26,270 bases of DNA from Micavibrio sp. UBA6929 (GTDB taxonomy: Bacteria > Pseudomonadota > Alphaproteobacteria > Micavibrionales > Micavibrionaceae): contig DKAJ01000010.1 in the NCBI GenBank assembly GCA_002448815.1, forward strand, positions 1 to 26,270, read 5' to 3'. Under the pieces are notes generated by a model, which saw only the letters and a list, made by a program, of their open reading frames with translations, searched no databases and was not told the DNA's origin. Of this stretch, positions 24,630 through 26,270 are shown piece by piece (positions within the stretch are counted from its first letter, which is position 1; each line of letters begins with the position of its first letter). The position numbers were made by a program, and so were the translations under genes.

Positions 24630-24647
24630 GGAACAAGACCTTGTTCC
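24630..24647. promoter_or_regulatory. 8-bp inverted repeat, possible operator
   Basis: GGAACAAG and CTTGTTCC are exact reverse complements separated by two bases. The site lies about 40 bases ahead of the unknown membrane protein gene that starts at 24589. No T-run follows, so it is not a terminator. The size suits a dimeric repressor, but the arms do not match a spacing I know for LexA. Confidence 0.4.
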
Positions 24648-24699
24648 ATCATAGATGATAAAAGTTTACAGGGATATAATGGAAAGATCAATCGCGGGC

Positions 24700-25302
24700 T
24701 TAGGCTTCATCCAGTTCAGTATCCCAATACAAAAAATCCCCCCAACTTTCGTGTAAAAAGTGTGGAGGGAATTTGCGGCCTTTATTGCGAAGCTCATAGA
24801 TACTGGGTTGCTGCGGGCTTTTTATGGGGTGAACGCCTGCCCTGCTTGGCATTTTATCCCCTTTATCGGCATTACATGACCGGCATGCTGCGACGATATT
24901 CTCCCAATTGGTTTTGCCGCCCCTTGATCGCGGCACGACATGGTCAAAGGTTAAATCTTTGGTCTGAAATTCATCCCCGCAATATTGACACGACCACCCA
25001 TCGCGCAGAAAAACATTAAACCGTGTAAAGGCTGGCTTACGCGACACTTTCACGTAGTCCTTCAAAGCCAACACAGAAGGCAAGCGCATTTCAAAGGCGG
25101 GGGATCGCACAACGCGGTCATATTCGGAAACGACATTAACGTTGCCGCGGAAGATGGCGCGCACAGCCTCTTGCCATGGCACGACTGACAGCGGAAAGTA
25201 GCTAAGCGGCTCATAATCCGCGTTAAGAATTAGGGCTGGGCATTGCTCGACATGCAATAAACTGGGCGAGCGCGTTAACGGCGCATGCGGTAATAACGGC
25301 AT
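24700..25302 (-). CDS. HNH endonuclease family protein
   Basis: The 200-residue protein carries a complete HNH domain: CQYC (C105, C108), the DHVVPRSRGGKTNWEN segment with D120 and H121, then CRSCNADKG (C140, C143, N144, K147). The four cysteines should hold a structural zinc. The N-terminal 95 residues (LILNADYEPLSYFPL) and the C-terminal segment match the stand-alone HNH proteins common in alphaproteobacterial chromosomes. Its natural substrate is unknown. No restriction partner, intron or homing context is visible. AAAGGAG sits just upstream of the ATG on the minus strand and fixes the start. Two TATAAT boxes lie upstream on that strand (about 25403-25426). Confidence 0.9.
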   Translation of the reverse strand: MPLLPHAPLTRSPSLLHVEQCPALILNADYEPLSYFPLSVVPWQEAVRAIFRGNVNVVSEYDRVVRSPAFEMRLPSVLALKDYVKVSRKPAFTRFNVFLRDGWSCQYCGDEFQTKDLTFDHVVPRSRGGKTNWENIVAACRSCNADKGDKMPSRAGVHPIKSPQQPSIYELRNKGRKFPPHFLHESWGDFLYWDTELDEA

Positions 25303-25402
25303 ATATTCTCCTTTCGCGGGATTTCACCACCACAGGACACAGCGGGAGAGGATTTGAAGTGACCTAATTTAGTCTTCCCCTCGCGAATCCGCGCATAATA
25401 TT

Positions 25403-25408
25403 ATTATA
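25403..25408 (-). promoter_or_regulatory. TATAAT -10-like box ahead of the HNH gene
   Basis: The minus strand reads TATAAT here, and again at 25421-25426. Neither has a good -35 partner at 16-18 bases. The AT-rich 229-base gap between the HNH gene and the second GST (25303-25531) otherwise holds nothing I recognise. Confidence 0.3.
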
Positions 25409-25531
25409 CCACAAAGCCTGATTATAAAGAAATATTACACTCATGCGTTACAAACACATCAAACATTGATTTTTGATCGTTACGCAATATCTAAGATTAC
25501 AGTTCTTATTTACAAACAAAGGCAAGATACT

Positions 25532-26155
25532 ATGTACACACTTTATTCAATTGGCGGCACATGCTCGACCGGAATTACCGTTCTCATGGAAAAGCTGGGC
25601 CTCGATTTTCAAGTCATCCAGCGCAGTGACGTTGACAATTATGAGGACATCGTCCCCACAAATCAGGTTCCCGCACTTAAACTGGATAACGGTGATGTCA
25701 TCACCGAAGGCGCAGCTATTGCACTGTATTTAATCGAGAAGCATGCACCAGACACCCTACCCACAGACGCGGAAGGACGCGCCGAATTTTATCGATGGCT
25801 GATGTTTAATTATGCAACGCTGCATCCAGCATATTCAAAGATGTTCACGATCGCGTTTAAGGTCGACCTTGATGAAGCAGAAAAAGAAAACCTGCAACGC
25901 CAACTCGCAGAGCAAGTCTCATCACTATGGCAGATTGTAGACAAACATCTAGAAAACACAGCTTTTACTGCTGGTGACAGTCCAAGCATCATCGATTACT
26001 TGCTCGCGGTTTATTCCAGCTGGAACAACTATTTTCCTGACACAAAAATCACCTTGGGTAAAAATGTTGAGCAGTTAGTTGATGTCATTACAAAATTGCC
26101 TGAATTTGAGGCGGCCTATGCACGCGAGAACACCAAATACAAAAAAGCAGCATAA
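25532..26155 (+). CDS. Glutathione S-transferase family protein (beta-class-like)
   Basis: The 207-residue protein starts MYTLYSIGGTCSTGITVL, with C11 and S12 lining up with the catalytic cysteine region of beta-class bacterial GSTs. TNQVPALKLDNGDVI has the cis-proline, and TEGAAIALYLIEKHAP replaces the usual ES pair by EG. The C-terminal domain is helical (about 90-200). The ATG at 25532 is chosen over a TTG at 25466 because the fold begins there and AAAGGC lies upstream. Only modest resemblance to the other GST in the window (22108-22758) is apparent. It is a single-gene unit ending at a bidirectional terminator. The substrate is unknown. Confidence 0.9.
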   Translation: MYTLYSIGGTCSTGITVLMEKLGLDFQVIQRSDVDNYEDIVPTNQVPALKLDNGDVITEGAAIALYLIEKHAPDTLPTDAEGRAEFYRWLMFNYATLHPAYSKMFTIAFKVDLDEAEKENLQRQLAEQVSSLWQIVDKHLENTAFTAGDSPSIIDYLLAVYSSWNNYFPDTKITLGKNVEQLVDVITKLPEFEAAYARENTKYKKAA

Positions 26156-26187
26156 GGCATAGAGATATAACTACAATAGCACATACA

Positions 26188-26217
26188 AAAAGCCCGACCT
26201 AATCAGGACGGGCTTTT
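26188..26217. terminator. Bidirectional rho-independent terminator
   Basis: A 9-bp stem AAAAGCCCG / CGGGCTTTT continues past one A-A mismatch into CCT/AGG with an AATC loop. A and T runs on both sides let it end transcripts from the GST gene (plus) and from the tuf-like gene (minus). Confidence 0.9.
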
Positions 26218-26247
26218 CTTTGATTCTTAATAGCAAAGCTTTAAAGC

Positions 26248-26270
26248 TTACTCGACGATTTTAGAAACAA
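26248..26270 (-). CDS. tuf: Probable second EF-Tu gene, last codons only
   Basis: Reading the minus strand, the last in-frame codons inside the window give VSKIVE and a TAA stop, closely resembling the EF-Tu C-terminus. A terminator lies downstream. Only six residues are visible, so this is suggestive rather than certain, but the window's other end holds the start of a tuf gene in the same orientation, and two tuf copies are common in proteobacteria. Confidence 0.55.

Noticed and set aside
24700..25302. HNH protein as part of a restriction, homing or defence system
   Set aside because: No methylase, helicase, intron or phage gene is nearby, and the protein resembles stand-alone chromosomal HNH proteins.
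25466..25531. TTG start for the second GST
   Set aside because: The extra 22 residues do not belong to the thioredoxin-like fold. The ATG at 25532 fits.
1..26270. CRISPR array, prophage, insertion sequence or tRNA gene
   Set aside because: No regular short repeats, transposase, integrase or cloverleaf sequence was seen on either strand.

Overview
The window looks like ordinary chromosome from an alphaproteobacterium of moderate GC. The group is inferred from several things: the str operon order rpsL-rpsG-fusA-tuf, a NodT-type outer-membrane efflux lipoprotein, the TadA, RluB and RsmD sequences, and a PutA without a DNA-binding domain. No genus can be named from sequence alone. A Micavibrio-like or other deep alphaproteobacterial lineage is possible. 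I see no rRNA, tRNA, CRISPR array, insertion sequence, prophage or plasmid gene. Most genes are core metabolism or translation genes, with a few unrecognised proteins between them.

Layout. Positions 1-3126 (minus strand) hold the str operon: rpsL, rpsG, fusA and the first codons of tuf, with a good promoter upstream of rpsL. A 368-base gap follows. A divergent sigma-54-type response regulator (3495-4901) comes next, then a three-gene RND efflux operon (outer-membrane lipoprotein, membrane fusion protein, RND pump; 5046-11024). An unknown 181-residue protein and a membrane-anchored, apparently inactive SNase-like protein follow (11032-12773). Then come xseA (minus) and putA (plus), which diverge, and purD, which ends at a bidirectional terminator. 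An unknown single-pass membrane protein lies downstream of tadA on the minus strand. tadA diverges from rluB-rsmD, and rsmD converges on uppP. The right part has a GST, an atypical SDR protein, an unknown membrane protein with an acidic tail, an HNH nuclease family protein, a second GST, a bidirectional terminator, and the last six codons of what looks like a second tuf gene.

How the genes fit together. The efflux genes form one tripartite pump. tadA (tRNA editing), rluB (23S pseudouridylation) and rsmD (16S methylation) form a small RNA-modification cluster, and the str operon supplies ribosomal proteins and EF-G. PutA feeds proline to glutamate, PurD belongs to purine synthesis, and UppP recycles the cell-wall lipid carrier. 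Gene packing is tight. tadA and rluB share a CATG start tetranucleotide, rsmD and uppP share a TTAA stop tetranucleotide, and three other convergent pairs are 5-7 bases apart.

I did not find a convincing new multi-gene system. The most unusual items are the 20-residue acidic insertion in ribosomal protein S7, the SNase-like membrane protein that has lost its catalytic residues, a probable leaderless putA transcript, the interlocked tadA/rluB start codons, and the two same-direction tuf copies at the window edges.
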